A DNA stretch of 64,000 nt from Erysipelotrichaceae bacterium 66202529 (GTDB lineage: Bacteria > Bacillota_I > Bacilli_A > Erysipelotrichales > Erysipelotrichaceae): the NCBI GenBank assembly GCA_017161075.1, contig CP046174.1, positions 992,001 through 1,056,000 of the forward strand, given 5' to 3'. Position numbers and translations under genes: made by a program. This document shows, one piece after another, positions 25,721 through 35,164 of this stretch. Each line of letters opens with the position of its first letter. Positions within the stretch are counted from its first letter, which is position 1. Below the pieces are notes generated by a model. That model was not told the origin of the DNA. It did no database searches and saw only the letters and a program-made list of their open reading frames with translations.

Positions 25721-26674
25721 ATGGATAAAACAGTATTAGAGAAATATACAAAGACATACGGCACCCGCTTCAGCAGACGGCAGAAGAAACGTTTCATTGA
25801 AGATTTGAATCAGGAATTTCATTCCCTGGGGTATGAATCCACAATGATCGAAGGCAAGAAGCTGTTATCCCGTGCACATAACTATCTGTATGGAAACATG
25901 AAGCAGATCAAGACGATCATCGTTGTACCCTATGATACACCGGAAAGAAAATTCTGGAAAAAGGTGCTGTACTTTCCTTTTGACGGAACGAAGACGGCGA
26001 ATAAGACCATGGTGGCTACCTATGTACCTATCTTTATATTCTTCGCATTGATCTTTGGCGGTTTGTATGGCTTGCAGCCGCTGATTACCTCTACAGGGCT
26101 GGCATCGCTGATATCGTTTGGACTGTTTCTGTTGACGGTCATGCTGATGTACTGGATGATGCACGGCTTTCATAATTCACATAACTATAACCGCAATTCA
26201 GCAACGATTGCCGCAGCGGTGGAAATTGCAAGAGGTCTGAGCAGGGATGAGCGTAAGAAAACAGGCTTCCTGTTCACAGATAAAAATAAAATGCGGTATA
26301 TCGGTGCAGAGGCAGCCGCAAAGGATCTTGCAAATGCAGGGAAAAATCCAACGCTGATCTGTCTGGACTGCATTGGTAAGGGAGACACTGTACAGATTGG
26401 TTTCAACCCGCAAAACCGTAAGCTGGCAAACGAAATTGCCAAATATCATCCCAAAAAGAAAGCAATCGATGTTATTAAATTAAGTGAGGATATGCGCACA
26501 CAAAGCGCGATGGCTTATTTTAAAAAGGCTGTCGTCATTGCCTGCGGAGAACTGGATGACGCCGGAAGTCTTTGTGTTTACGGTACCGGAACGGGTAAGG
26601 ATAAGCATATCGATCTGGATACCCTGGATGGCAATATCACCATGGTGAAGGAATATCTGCATAATCAGAAATAA
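25721..26674 (+). CDS. Membrane protein with a degenerate M28-peptidase-like domain
   Basis: This 317-residue protein has a soluble N-terminal part (~1-100), two membrane helices (~102-122 and ~128-150) and a C-terminal domain. Around the helices the layout resembles M28 aminopeptidases: KTIIVVPYDT where the metal His would be, NRNSATIAAAVEIARGL in place of DNASGTAALLELAR, KKTGFLFTDKNKMRYIGAEAAAK in place of the EE loop and PTLICLDCIGKG. The usual metal ligands (HxD, D, EE) are not present, so it is probably not a peptidase. I chose ATG 25721 after AGGAGGC; the frame opens earlier at 25700 without support. It lies 17 bp before the cardiolipin synthase gene, so a membrane-related role is likely. 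Confidence 0.65.
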   Translation: MDKTVLEKYTKTYGTRFSRRQKKRFIEDLNQEFHSLGYESTMIEGKKLLSRAHNYLYGNMKQIKTIIVVPYDTPERKFWKKVLYFPFDGTKTANKTMVATYVPIFIFFALIFGGLYGLQPLITSTGLASLISFGLFLLTVMLMYWMMHGFHNSHNYNRNSATIAAAVEIARGLSRDERKKTGFLFTDKNKMRYIGAEAAAKDLANAGKNPTLICLDCIGKGDTVQIGFNPQNRKLANEIAKYHPKKKAIDVIKLSEDMRTQSAMAYFKKAVVIACGELDDAGSLCVYGTGTGKDKHIDLDTLDGNITMVKEYLHNQK

Positions 26675-26691
26675 AAAAAGGAGGGATCTGC

Positions 26692-28230
26692 ATGATTCGT
26701 AAATTACTGTCCCTTTTACATAATAAGATATTGATCGTAACGGTACTGATTCTGATTCAGTTATTTGTATTTTTTGGTATCGTGTTCAAGCTCAGTGAGT
26801 ACTTTGTGGCAATCTACTTTATTTTGATTGCATTAAGCTTCTGCATGAGCATCTATATTATCAATAAAAATGACAATCCAACCTATAAGCTGACCTGGGT
26901 TCTGCTCATTATGGCGGTACCGGTGTTCGGCGGTCTGATCTATCTGCTGTTTGGCGGTCAGAAGGTTCCCAAGGAGCTTCGTAAGCGCGACAGTGAAGCG
27001 ATGGAGAATTATCAGGAGATTTCCTGGCAGAATACAGAAATCATGGAAGCACTGGAGGCTGAGGATCCGCTTGCACATAAGCAGGCAAATTATCTGTGGA
27101 AAAATGCTATCTTTCCGATATATAACCATACAGAAACCACCTATTTCCCAGTCGGTGAGGATAAATTCAAGGCAATGATAGAGGAATTGAAAAAGGCTGA
27201 GAAATTTATATTTATGGAATATTTCATCATTGCCCCCGGTATTATGTGGGATACGATTCTGGATATATTGATAGATAAGGTTAAGCAGGGTGTGGAAGTG
27301 CGAGTCATGTATGATGATGCCGGCTGTATTACAACACTGCCTCAGGATTATTATCTGACCCTACGCAGACTTGGTATACAGGCGAAGGTGTTTAATCCAA
27401 TTAAGCCGCGGCTTGCCATGCAGATGAATAATCGAGATCATCGAAAAATTCTTGTCATTGACGGCAAGGTGGGAATGACAGGCGGTATCAATCTGGCGGA
27501 TGAGTATATCAATAAGAAAAAACGCTTTGGGCACTGGAAGGATTGCAGTGTCATGATTCGCGGTGAGGCGGTATGGAATCTGACGCTGATGTTTCTGCAA
27601 TTCTGGAATTATGATGAAAAAGAAAAGGATAATGTATTCGATTATAAGCCGGATTTTCGGGTATTTGCGGATATTCGCAATGACGGCTATGTGCAGCCAT
27701 ACAGTGATTCTCCAACCGATGAAGAAAATGTAGGGGAATACACGCATATCAATATGATCAACAGTGCAAATCGTTACGTATATGCAACGACGCCGTATCT
27801 GGTGATAGATAATGAAATGAAAACGGCGCTGCTGCTGGCTGCCAAAAACGGGATAGATGTACGTATTCTTGTACCGCATATACCGGATAAATGGTATGTG
27901 TTTGCGGTTACCCGTTCCAATTATAAGGATTTGATTGAGGGTGGCGTTAAGATTTATGAATATACTCCTGGCTTTGTTCATGGAAAGACCTTTGTTGTGG
28001 ATGACAAAATGGCAATCGTAGGAACCGTCAATATGGATTACCGCTCTTATTACCTGCATTATGAATGCGGTGTGTGGTTCTATCGCAGCAAGGTGGTTAT
28101 GGATGTGAAAAGGGATTACCTGGATACACTCGCTAAGAGCCATCAGGTAACGCTGGAGGAATGCCATCAGGTTCGCTTGCCTATACGCATTATGCGTGCG
28201 ATTCTGAATCTTTTCTCTCCAATGATGTGA
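26692..28230 (+). CDS. cls: Cardiolipin synthase (PLD superfamily)
   Basis: This 512-residue protein begins with two or three membrane helices (~residues 11-58 and 66-87). Two phospholipase-D HKD motifs follow: H250-K252-D257 in RDHRKILVIDGK with GGINLADEYI, and H430-K432-D437 in FVHGKTFVVDDK with GTVNMDYRSYYLHYE. It makes cardiolipin from two phosphatidylglycerol molecules at the membrane. Length and architecture are normal for bacterial Cls. The ATG follows AAGGAGGG. It forms a two-gene unit with the M28-like membrane protein. Confidence 0.95.
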   Translation: MIRKLLSLLHNKILIVTVLILIQLFVFFGIVFKLSEYFVAIYFILIALSFCMSIYIINKNDNPTYKLTWVLLIMAVPVFGGLIYLLFGGQKVPKELRKRDSEAMENYQEISWQNTEIMEALEAEDPLAHKQANYLWKNAIFPIYNHTETTYFPVGEDKFKAMIEELKKAEKFIFMEYFIIAPGIMWDTILDILIDKVKQGVEVRVMYDDAGCITTLPQDYYLTLRRLGIQAKVFNPIKPRLAMQMNNRDHRKILVIDGKVGMTGGINLADEYINKKKRFGHWKDCSVMIRGEAVWNLTLMFLQFWNYDEKEKDNVFDYKPDFRVFADIRNDGYVQPYSDSPTDEENVGEYTHINMINSANRYVYATTPYLVIDNEMKTALLLAAKNGIDVRILVPHIPDKWYVFAVTRSNYKDLIEGGVKIYEYTPGFVHGKTFVVDDKMAIVGTVNMDYRSYYLHYECGVWFYRSKVVMDVKRDYLDTLAKSHQVTLEECHQVRLPIRIMRAILNLFSPMM

Positions 28231-28281
28231 TTACGGAGGGTATGATTGGGCGTATAACAATAAAGTTAAAATAGAGGATTC

Positions 28282-28352
28282 GAAAAGGCTGTAAGCAGGC
28301 TCATGATCGTTAATTGAACAACGGATCATTTCCCTGGAGGCAGCCTTTTCTT
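28282..28352 (+). terminator. Two-tier hairpin terminator after cls
   Basis: GAAAAGGCTG (28282-28291) pairs with CAGCCTTTTC (28341-28350). Within the loop ATGATC pairs with GATCAT, giving a stacked or cruciform structure. Confidence 0.65.
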
Positions 28353-28512
28353 ATGCAGTTTTCCTATAAAATAGCTGAAATACCAATTTCTATCGGTATG
28401 CAGCTGGATGAATTTTTGTTAATCCGGTATAAAAGTGATTAAAGGCAGTATGTCCGTGATACAGCTTTTAGATAGGTAATTATTATTCATTTATATAAAT
28501 TAAAAGAAGCAG

Positions 28513-28542
28513 GTTACAGCATATGGGATTATCTGTTATAAT
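28513..28542 (+). promoter_or_regulatory. Promoter of the 7TM histidine kinase operon
   Basis: GTTACA (28513-28518), 18-bp spacer and TATAAT (28537-28542). Confidence 0.55.
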
Positions 28543-28567
28543 CAAAAAAGGAAGCAGGGTATAAGCT

Positions 28568-30508
28568 ATGTCAGAAAAATCAGAAAAAAGAATATTAAAA
28601 CTTATTTTACCACTGATTGCGGTTTTAATGCTGCTTGTATGGAGTGTGAAGCCTCATGCGGATGAAACAAGGATCATTACGTCAAAGGATGGTACATGGG
28701 ATTTAACGCATATGGATCTTATGCAGGAGAAGGTAAAACTCTCCGGAACAGTGGAATATGTACCGAATGCGCTATTGAGCCCTCAGGATTTTTCAAAGCG
28801 TGATGACTTCCAATTGGGACAGCCTGGTGATGTGGTGCAGTATGCTACGAGTAGAATGCATATCAAGGTTCCTCAGGGCAGCTATCTCATCTGCGGCTAT
28901 AGTGTTGATTTTGCAAGTCGTATGTATGTAAATGGTACGCTTGTTTATGAAGCTGGAAAACCGGGAAGCAGCCGGAAGCAGGCATTGCCGGGTGTGGAAT
29001 ATTATGTGGTACCTGCAGTACCGGATGCAAACGGTGATATCGTTATTGTTCAGCAGGTATCTAACTTTACCCATAAAGACGGAGGTACACATGGAACTCT
29101 CTATCTTGGAGCACCCAGGCTGATAAATCAGTACGTAACACGCAATGAATGGCCGGAGGCGGTTCTCATGGGAGGATACCTTTTGTTATTCCTTGTTCAT
29201 CTGATTCTGTTTCTAATGATTCGCGGATATAAGCCAAATCTTCTGTTCTCGCTTTTTTGTCTTACATGGTTTATCCGGACAGGTGTGAGTGGACAGCGGT
29301 TACTTGGAGCTGTATTTCCAGCTCTATCCTGGACGACAATTTTTCGCCTAGAATATCTGACAATGCCAATCAGTGGTATCCTGCTTGTATGGCTGCTGTA
29401 TCAGCTGTTTCCAAGCATCCTGCCAAGACGATTCGTCTTGGCTGCCACGTTTTTCTGTGCTTGCTTTGCGGCGATTGATCTGTTTGGCCCTACACTGCTG
29501 ATGTCGTATACTGCAATCTGTCGAATTGTTATTCTGGGATTGATTGGCCTGTATTTCTTTATTCGCCTTATCAAGTACCACTCACATATGAATATTGAGC
29601 AGGCTGCAGTATTATCCGGCTTTGTGTTTCTGCTTATTGCGGCTGTCTGGGACATGCTCTATCATCGTGACATTTATATCCTTTCGGCAATGCGCTTTGC
29701 CATATCTGAAATGGCAGTTGCTGTATTTGTGCTGTATTCCATGACAGCGATGTTTTTTGGAACCATGCAGGAGGTTCGCAAAGCAAAGGAAGGTGAGGAA
29801 CGCATGAGTGCGGAAAGAGATATGCTTGAGGAATTGAATCACTTAAAGAATCAATTTTATACCGACATGTCTCATGAAATGAAAACACCGCTTACCGTAA
29901 TTTCTGTCAATGCGCAATTTGTTGCACAGAATATTGAAAGCGGCACTATAGATAAAGAAACAATCGCCGATGTAACTGCGATTTCCACAGAGGCGAAAAG
30001 ACTTGCACAGATGGTAACAAGTCTAGTAGGTCTTGGGCAAATGCAGGGTACTACTGTAAAAGAGCATCTGCTTTCTGTGAACTCGCTTGTAGAAGAAACA
30101 GTCCGTATCTATCAATCTATGTTTGCAAGACAGAAAAATGTATTGACTGCGCAAACGGATCCGCATAATCCAAGTGTGGAAGGTAATGCCGATCAATTGA
30201 TACAGGTCTTAATCAATCTGCTTAGCAATGCCAATCGCCATACAGAAAATGGAAGGGTGGTAGTGAGCATAGAGAAGCTGACGAATGAAGTACGTGTGAA
30301 TGTTACAGATAATGGCAGCGGTATAGAAGCTGATTTGCTTCCTCATGTGTTTGAGCGCTATCAGCGTGGTGAAGAAGGCGTAACAGGTCTTGGATTGACA
30401 ATCTGTAAAAAAATCATAGAGGAGCATCATGGAAAAATCGGTATTGAAAGTGTAATAGGAAAAGGAACACAGGTATGGTTTACCCTGCCGGTAAAGGAGG
30501 ATGCGTGA
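28568..30508 (+). CDS. 7TMR-DISM-type sensor histidine kinase
   Basis: This 646-residue kinase has an N-terminal membrane anchor, an extracellular beta-rich domain (~30-195), seven consecutive hydrophobic helices (~200-400; the 7TMR-DISM layout), a short coiled coil, HisKA with phospho-acceptor H436 in DMSHEMKTPLTV, and a HATPase_c domain with N box NLLSNANRH, G1 DNGSGIE and G2 GVTGLGLTICKKI. The extracellular domain resembles the carbohydrate-binding DISMED2 type, which suggests a sugar-like signal but does not show it. The stop TGA (30506-30508) lies between the ribosome binding site and start of the response regulator, so the two are translationally linked. Confidence 0.92.
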   Translation: MSEKSEKRILKLILPLIAVLMLLVWSVKPHADETRIITSKDGTWDLTHMDLMQEKVKLSGTVEYVPNALLSPQDFSKRDDFQLGQPGDVVQYATSRMHIKVPQGSYLICGYSVDFASRMYVNGTLVYEAGKPGSSRKQALPGVEYYVVPAVPDANGDIVIVQQVSNFTHKDGGTHGTLYLGAPRLINQYVTRNEWPEAVLMGGYLLLFLVHLILFLMIRGYKPNLLFSLFCLTWFIRTGVSGQRLLGAVFPALSWTTIFRLEYLTMPISGILLVWLLYQLFPSILPRRFVLAATFFCACFAAIDLFGPTLLMSYTAICRIVILGLIGLYFFIRLIKYHSHMNIEQAAVLSGFVFLLIAAVWDMLYHRDIYILSAMRFAISEMAVAVFVLYSMTAMFFGTMQEVRKAKEGEERMSAERDMLEELNHLKNQFYTDMSHEMKTPLTVISVNAQFVAQNIESGTIDKETIADVTAISTEAKRLAQMVTSLVGLGQMQGTTVKEHLLSVNSLVEETVRIYQSMFARQKNVLTAQTDPHNPSVEGNADQLIQVLINLLSNANRHTENGRVVVSIEKLTNEVRVNVTDNGSGIEADLLPHVFERYQRGEEGVTGLGLTICKKIIEEHHGKIGIESVIGKGTQVWFTLPVKEDA

Positions 30509-30509
30509 T

Positions 30510-31217
30510 ATGAACAATACAGGAAGCGTTCTTCTGGTGGAGGATGATGCAAATATTCAGCGTATTAACCGCAGAATACTGGAACGGGAGGGATTTTATG
30601 TATACTGTGCCGCATGCCTGCAGGAAGCTTATGAAATATTAAATGAGCATACACCGGATGTGCTGGTACTTGACATCATGCTGCCGGATGGAAGCGGTCT
30701 TGCCTTTTGTGAAAAAATTCGCCCGAAAACTACAATTCCTGTCTTATTCCTAACGGCATTGGATGAGAAAAATGAAATAATCCAGGGACTTGTAGCCGGA
30801 GGGAATGATTATATTACGAAGCCCTATGATGTAGATGAATTTGTTGCTCGTGTAAATGCACAGCTGCGTCTGGCAAGAATGAATCAACAGGCAATCAAAC
30901 AGATAAAGACAATTACACGGGGCCCGTTATCTGTGGATACCGTAGCCCTGCGGGCGTTCCTTCATGGCAGGGATATGCTGCTTACCTCTCGGGAATTCTC
31001 CATTTTGCTATATCTGTTAAAAAATGAGGGAAAAACAATTCCAGCAAAGGATATATATGAAAATGTATGGAAGCAGCCAATGTCCGGAAATGCTAATGCA
31101 GTATGGAAAAGTATATCAAGATTAAAAAATAAGCTGACGGATGCAGACGGCGAAATAGCCTTGTTGAGTTTTCGGAATGAAGGCTATCTTTTGGAAATCA
31201 TATCTCATCATACGTAA
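30510..31217 (+). CDS. OmpR-family response regulator
   Basis: This 235-residue protein has a receiver domain with acidic residues E11-D13, phospho-acceptor D55 in VLVLDIMLPDGSG and K in YITKPYDVDEF, then a Trans_reg_C winged helix (~140-235: LTSREFSILLYLLKNEGKTIPAKDIYENVW). The correct start is ATG 30510, nine bases after AAAGGAGG; an ATG at 30501 directly abuts that site and is unlikely. It is the partner of the 7TM histidine kinase. Its receiver is closely similar in wording to the receiver of the GAF-receiver protein at 31343. Confidence 0.92.
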   Translation: MNNTGSVLLVEDDANIQRINRRILEREGFYVYCAACLQEAYEILNEHTPDVLVLDIMLPDGSGLAFCEKIRPKTTIPVLFLTALDEKNEIIQGLVAGGNDYITKPYDVDEFVARVNAQLRLARMNQQAIKQIKTITRGPLSVDTVALRAFLHGRDMLLTSREFSILLYLLKNEGKTIPAKDIYENVWKQPMSGNANAVWKSISRLKNKLTDADGEIALLSFRNEGYLLEIISHHT

Positions 31218-31233
31218 TCATACATAAAAAAAG

Positions 31234-31275
31234 AAAACGTGAACCTGACATTTTGGTAAGGTTCACGTTTTTTCC
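31234..31275 (+). terminator. Intrinsic terminator after the kinase/regulator pair
   Basis: AAAACGTGAACC (31234-31245) pairs perfectly with GGTTCACGTTTT (31260-31271), with flanking A and T runs. It may act in both directions. Confidence 0.85.
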
Positions 31276-31342
31276 TGTATTCATCTGTTATGCTGAACGT
31301 GTGGAAGTGGTGTTAAACGATTAGAAAAAGGAGGGATAGATC

Positions 31343-32326
31343 ATGGAATTACTTACAAATCCGTCAGAGTATGCTTCCCGCATGTATCATCTGAAGAAGG
31401 CGGAGTATAATGAACGTTTTGTTGGAGAATGCCTGAAGCTGATTATGCAGGCAGTTAGTGCTGAAGACGGACTGCGGCAGCTGCTGCAGTATCTGGGCAG
31501 AGAGCTGAAGTGTGACAGGGTATACGTCTTTGAAGAAATGGATAGACAGAATATTCGTAATACGTATGAATGGTGCAGACCCGGTGTTCCATCCGGTATG
31601 GAGGAGCTTCCCTATGTAACAAAAAAAGATTTGTTTCCATGGTATGGGCATTTGATCAATGGTGGTAATATCATAGAACCGGATGTCGAAAGTCTAAAAG
31701 AAAATGAGCGATATATTTATGATATATTAAAGGCCCAAAATATTCATTCCATTATCTTAAGTCCTTTGCGGGCACAAGGGAAAATGTACGGACTGCTGGG
31801 AGCGGATAATCCTCCAGCAGAGAATTTAAAGCATATTTCTATAGTATTTGATGTATTGGCTTACTTTGTATATTCCCTGGTAAGTCAAAGAGAATTAACC
31901 CGCTTTCAAGAATCTGCCATAGCAATCAAAGCATCAGAAGCAAATATACACCTTCATGAGGATAAAACAGTACTGCTCATAGATGACAGTACACAATTGC
32001 TGCGCTTGAATGAGCGCATCCTTCGGCAGCAGGGATACCGTATTCTGTGTGCGGAAACATTGCAGAGGGCACAGGCTGTGTTAATGGATACAATGCCGGA
32101 TGCTGTCATATCTGATATTGATCTTCCAGATGGCAGCGGTCTTGATTTTTGCAGGAAGCTGCACGAGAGAAGGGCAATTCCTATTGTATTTCTGACTGCA
32201 CATTGTGATGAATGGACAGTGCGGGAGGGAATGCAGGCAGGAGGCTGTGCAGTGTTAACAAAGCCGTATCAACTGGTGGATTTACAGGAGGCGGTGGCAG
32301 CCGCGATAAATGATAATAGTTCATAA
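31343..32326 (+). CDS. GAF-like sensor fused to a response-regulator receiver
   Basis: This 327-residue protein has a GAF-like N-terminal domain (~25-190, with LLQYLGRELKCDRVYVFEEM and SIILSPLRAQGKMYGLLGADNP) and a C-terminal receiver (~207-325) with D214/D215, phospho-acceptor D258 in AVISDIDLPDGSG and K in VLTKPYQLVDL. There is no DNA-binding or enzymatic output domain. The domain order GAF then receiver is unusual. Its receiver resembles that of the OmpR-type regulator just upstream (LPDGSGL-FC-K), so both may be served by the same kinase. The ATG follows AAGGAGGG. A phosphate-sink or adaptor role is inference. Confidence 0.82.
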   Translation: MELLTNPSEYASRMYHLKKAEYNERFVGECLKLIMQAVSAEDGLRQLLQYLGRELKCDRVYVFEEMDRQNIRNTYEWCRPGVPSGMEELPYVTKKDLFPWYGHLINGGNIIEPDVESLKENERYIYDILKAQNIHSIILSPLRAQGKMYGLLGADNPPAENLKHISIVFDVLAYFVYSLVSQRELTRFQESAIAIKASEANIHLHEDKTVLLIDDSTQLLRLNERILRQQGYRILCAETLQRAQAVLMDTMPDAVISDIDLPDGSGLDFCRKLHERRAIPIVFLTAHCDEWTVREGMQAGGCAVLTKPYQLVDLQEAVAAAINDNSS

Positions 32327-32424
32327 GGGTTGTTTACATCATATCATAATAACTGCGGTGGTCTGTTTTCATAACGAAGCCTCTAATGAAATAATAAAAG
32401 AGATAAGACATAGAAGCAAAGCAT

Positions 32425-32456
32425 ATAAATCGAGCAAGTGAGCTTGACCGATTTAT
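32425..32456. other. Perfect nested hairpin
   Basis: ATAAATCG (32425-32432) pairs with CGATTTAT (32449-32456); inside, CAAG pairs with CTTG around a TGAG tetraloop. No T-run follows. Possible RNA structure or protein-binding palindrome. Confidence 0.45.
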
Positions 32457-32600
32457 AATAGCCTGCCGTACATGTAGAAAGGAAATGATTATCACAATCT
32501 ATAAGGACTCATCTGTTTGAAAAGGTATACGTTTTTATACTACCTGTTTTCCTCTGTTTTTACAAGTTTTTCCCCCGAAAAAATAAGAAAACAGACACTT

Positions 32601-32646
32601 TTTACAGAAAAAATGAATATTTCATATAGTATAGGTTTATGTGCAT
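32601..32646 (+). promoter_or_regulatory. Promoter-like element with 17-base motif shared with the BTAD gene leader
   Basis: TTTACA (32601-32606), 18-bp spacer and TATAGT (32625-32630), followed by TATAGGTTTATGTGCAT (32630-32646). The same 17 bases occur at 36901-36917 ahead of the BTAD regulator gene. No ORF with a ribosome binding site follows here. Confidence 0.5.
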
Positions 32647-32966
32647 CAGGCGATTATTGAGAAGGGGATATGTACGTATCCACCTTATGAGCATCCTTCT
32701 ATGTCAGAATTGCTGAGCATCCATACTTGTTTAACTGAAACATGTGTTAGGGATGAAGATGCGCATAAAAGCTTATACAGGCAGGGCTGATTTCAACTTG
32801 GTGATTTTTTAGCATATAGCATCATATGTACCAAGGAATTTGCATAAGACTAATATTCATATTGTCTGTTGAAGGGAGGCGAGTCGTAATCACGCTATAT
32901 CTTTTAAAAGTCATAGTGCTTAATGAATGTAAAATCCTTTCCCGTGGAAGGTCGGACTCATAGATA

Positions 32967-34373
32967 TCAGGCAGCTGCTTTTGATTGAATTGTATCATTT
33001 TGTACATATTCCTGTGCAGCGACCTGCTTCTGAATGGACTTTCTTTGCTCATAGTGCATAATCACAGAGGTATAAAAAACATGTTCCCTGTATTCGAAAC
33101 GTGCGCTTCCATGATAGCGCCGTGCAATGTCCTGTATGGAAACAGTACCGATTCCCACACCGTTTCGTTTTGAGGATAAAGGTTTTCCGTCTTGAAACTG
33201 TATGCGATCTAAACAGCTGTTATCTGTGAGTACAAGTAATTCATTGCTACCGTGACACCGTATGCGAAGTTTGATGAATGGGGTAGAATCTATGCTCCGC
33301 TGACAGGCTTCTACTGCATTTTCAAGCATGTTACCAATTAGTACAGTCATATCCGTTTCTGTGATGGAACAGCCCTCCGGATAATCGACTTTCGCATCAA
33401 AGAATATGCCATGTTCCCTTGATATACCTGCATAATAACAAATAATTGCGTTTATAACATCATTGCGGCTATATAATTCCATAACGTCAGGGGGTAACTC
33501 ACGATGATACATTTCGATATAGGTTCTCAATCCTTCCTTATCGTCCTTATCAATATAGGAGCTTATAACAGCCAGATGCTGCCGGACATCATGTCTTGCC
33601 TTTCGCATTTCGTCCATATGATCAGCAAGACTGTTAAACTGCTTCTTCTGTGCTTCTATACTCTGATCTGCGTATTTCAGCGCCTCTTGCAGCTGCGTTC
33701 GTTTTTTTGAAACTTCCAAAACTTTTAAAGCAACATAAGATACATAACAGGTACCAAACAGCATGAGGTAGCGGGAAATGAGAAATTCCCAGGTGGCATA
33801 GGCATAAATGTCATCACTGAAGCAATACAGCATGCCAAACAGAGTGGAAAATAAAGGAATCTTCCAAAGATGCCGCCATAAATCGGAATCCTGAATCTGC
33901 ATCGCTTCGGAAACTGTATGATTGAAAAAGCGGAGCATAAACGGGCAGGTAATGAGATAAATGATGATTCTGCATATATTATAGATTAGATAAGGATGCT
34001 CATCGGAAAATGTCCAGAAAAATTTACTTTCTATATAATTGGCATTACCAAATACGAAAAAGGACCATGAAAATAGCAGCAGATACGTGAACATGAGCTT
34101 TGAAAAGCTGTCCTTTATCAGGGTGAAGGATAGAATAAGGTTTATTAGCATGAAGCCGTAGCGCATGACAGTTGTCCATCGCATAGCCATATCATATCCC
34201 TGGGCATTGATATAATAAAAGGTTAAACTGTTTACTGTTGCTACAGCGAACAGCAAAAACATTATATATTTAAATGGTATCCGCAGCTTATTTTGAAACA
34301 TTAAATAGCGTGGAATTGCAAAGGGTATAAAGTCAAGGTATGGAAACAATATCGTCATTATGGTGTCTGTCAT
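32967..34373 (-). CDS. AgrC-like sensor histidine kinase (GHKL, HDxxxH type)
   Basis: This 468-residue kinase has six or seven N-terminal membrane helices (~5-220), a coiled-coil linker (~220-255), the HPK10-type phosphorylation motif with H261 in KARHDVRQHL, and a GHKL ATPase domain with N box IGNMLENAVEACQ and the G box NGVGIGTVSIQ. This is the class that senses autoinducing peptides (AgrC) or similar signals. Its ATG overlaps the stop of the LytTR regulator gene by 4 bp (ATGA), so the two form an operon. No AgrB or AgrD-like peptide gene was found nearby. Confidence 0.9.
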   Translation of the reverse strand: MTDTIMTILFPYLDFIPFAIPRYLMFQNKLRIPFKYIMFLLFAVATVNSLTFYYINAQGYDMAMRWTTVMRYGFMLINLILSFTLIKDSFSKLMFTYLLLFSWSFFVFGNANYIESKFFWTFSDEHPYLIYNICRIIIYLITCPFMLRFFNHTVSEAMQIQDSDLWRHLWKIPLFSTLFGMLYCFSDDIYAYATWEFLISRYLMLFGTCYVSYVALKVLEVSKKRTQLQEALKYADQSIEAQKKQFNSLADHMDEMRKARHDVRQHLAVISSYIDKDDKEGLRTYIEMYHRELPPDVMELYSRNDVINAIICYYAGISREHGIFFDAKVDYPEGCSITETDMTVLIGNMLENAVEACQRSIDSTPFIKLRIRCHGSNELLVLTDNSCLDRIQFQDGKPLSSKRNGVGIGTVSIQDIARRYHGSARFEYREHVFYTSVIMHYEQRKSIQKQVAAQEYVQNDTIQSKAAA

Positions 34374-35095
34374 AAAAGCTCCTCCTCTCTTGCTTTCTGA
34401 AACAGATATGTGTGGTAATCTGATTCTATTTTTTTCCGATCCCTTTTAGAAACAGGAATCTTCTCTTTATTTGTCAAAATAAAATCAAGCTCAGACATTT
34501 GTTCCACATGGTCCAGGTTTATGATGCAGCCCTTATAACAAATCAGAAACTGCGGATAATTCAAAAGCAGCTCAGATACCTTTGTGAATGGAATCCGAAT
34601 GCGCATGATACCGCGCTGCTCTGTATGAATTTGCATATAATGTCCAACGATATTGCACCAGAGTATCTCACGCAGCAGAATCTTTTCATTCTCTATTTCA
34701 ATAAATCTTGCATTTTTCAGCTTTGTAATTCCTGCTGTTGTCAGGGTATATTCAAAATCTGTAAAGGTAAATGGCTTCAGCAGATAACCGGATGCGCGTA
34801 CCTGATAGCTGTCAATGGCATGATCTCTACTCGTTGTAATAAATATCAGAATGACAAGCGGATCCTCTTGCCGAATCTGTTTCGCTGTATCAATACCGGA
34901 AAGCTGCTTCATGTACTGATCAATAAAAATCAAATCATATGTATCCTTGACAAATCCCGATAAAAACTGTTCCCCGCTGCTGAATCCTGTAATCGTTATA
35001 TCATCGTCTGCACAGTGCTTTGAAAGATATTGCTTTAGACATGTCTGTATATCTTCTCTGCATTCGGACAGATCGTCAATGATTGCTGCTTTCAT
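34370..35095 (-). CDS. LytTR-family (AgrA-like) response regulator
   Basis: This 241-residue protein has a receiver domain with D7/D8, phospho-acceptor D59 in LIFIDQYMKQLSG and K in YLLKPF, then a LytTR DNA-binding domain (~135-235: EKILLREILWCNIVGHYMQIHT, FTKVSELLLNYPQFLICYKGCIINLDHVEQM). I chose the ATG whose first base is 35095 because the receiver begins MKAAIIDD; the frame is open further to 35296 but that segment overlaps control sequences and is not protein-like. Direct repeats upstream (35165-35204) are candidate binding sites, so autoregulation is likely. Confidence 0.9.
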   Translation of the reverse strand: MKAAIIDDLSECREDIQTCLKQYLSKHCADDDITITGFSSGEQFLSGFVKDTYDLIFIDQYMKQLSGIDTAKQIRQEDPLVILIFITTSRDHAIDSYQVRASGYLLKPFTFTDFEYTLTTAGITKLKNARFIEIENEKILLREILWCNIVGHYMQIHTEQRGIMRIRIPFTKVSELLLNYPQFLICYKGCIINLDHVEQMSELDFILTNKEKIPVSKRDRKKIESDYHTYLFQKAREEELL

Positions 35096-35164
35096 AGCTA
35101 TCCCCGCTTTCTTCATTATTCTGTTCAATCTTATTTTACATGATTGCCGTGTTACAAACAATGC

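Larger units (their letters stand above)
28231..28567. other. Intergenic region with terminator and promoter
   Basis: No gene. It holds the cls terminator (28282-28352) and the promoter of the histidine kinase gene (28513-28542). Confidence 0.6.
32327..32966. other. 640-bp intergenic region with structured and repeated elements
   Basis: No convincing gene. It holds a perfect hairpin (32425-32456), a promoter-like pair (32601-32630) and a 17-base element repeated at 36901. A 48-codon frame from GTG 32641 has no ribosome binding site. Confidence 0.5.

Noticed and set aside
32641..32790. 48-codon ORF after the 17-base element, considered as a peptide gene for the AgrC-like kinase
   Set aside because: GTG start without any ribosome binding site, no leader or AgrD-like features, and the wrong neighbourhood (no AgrB).
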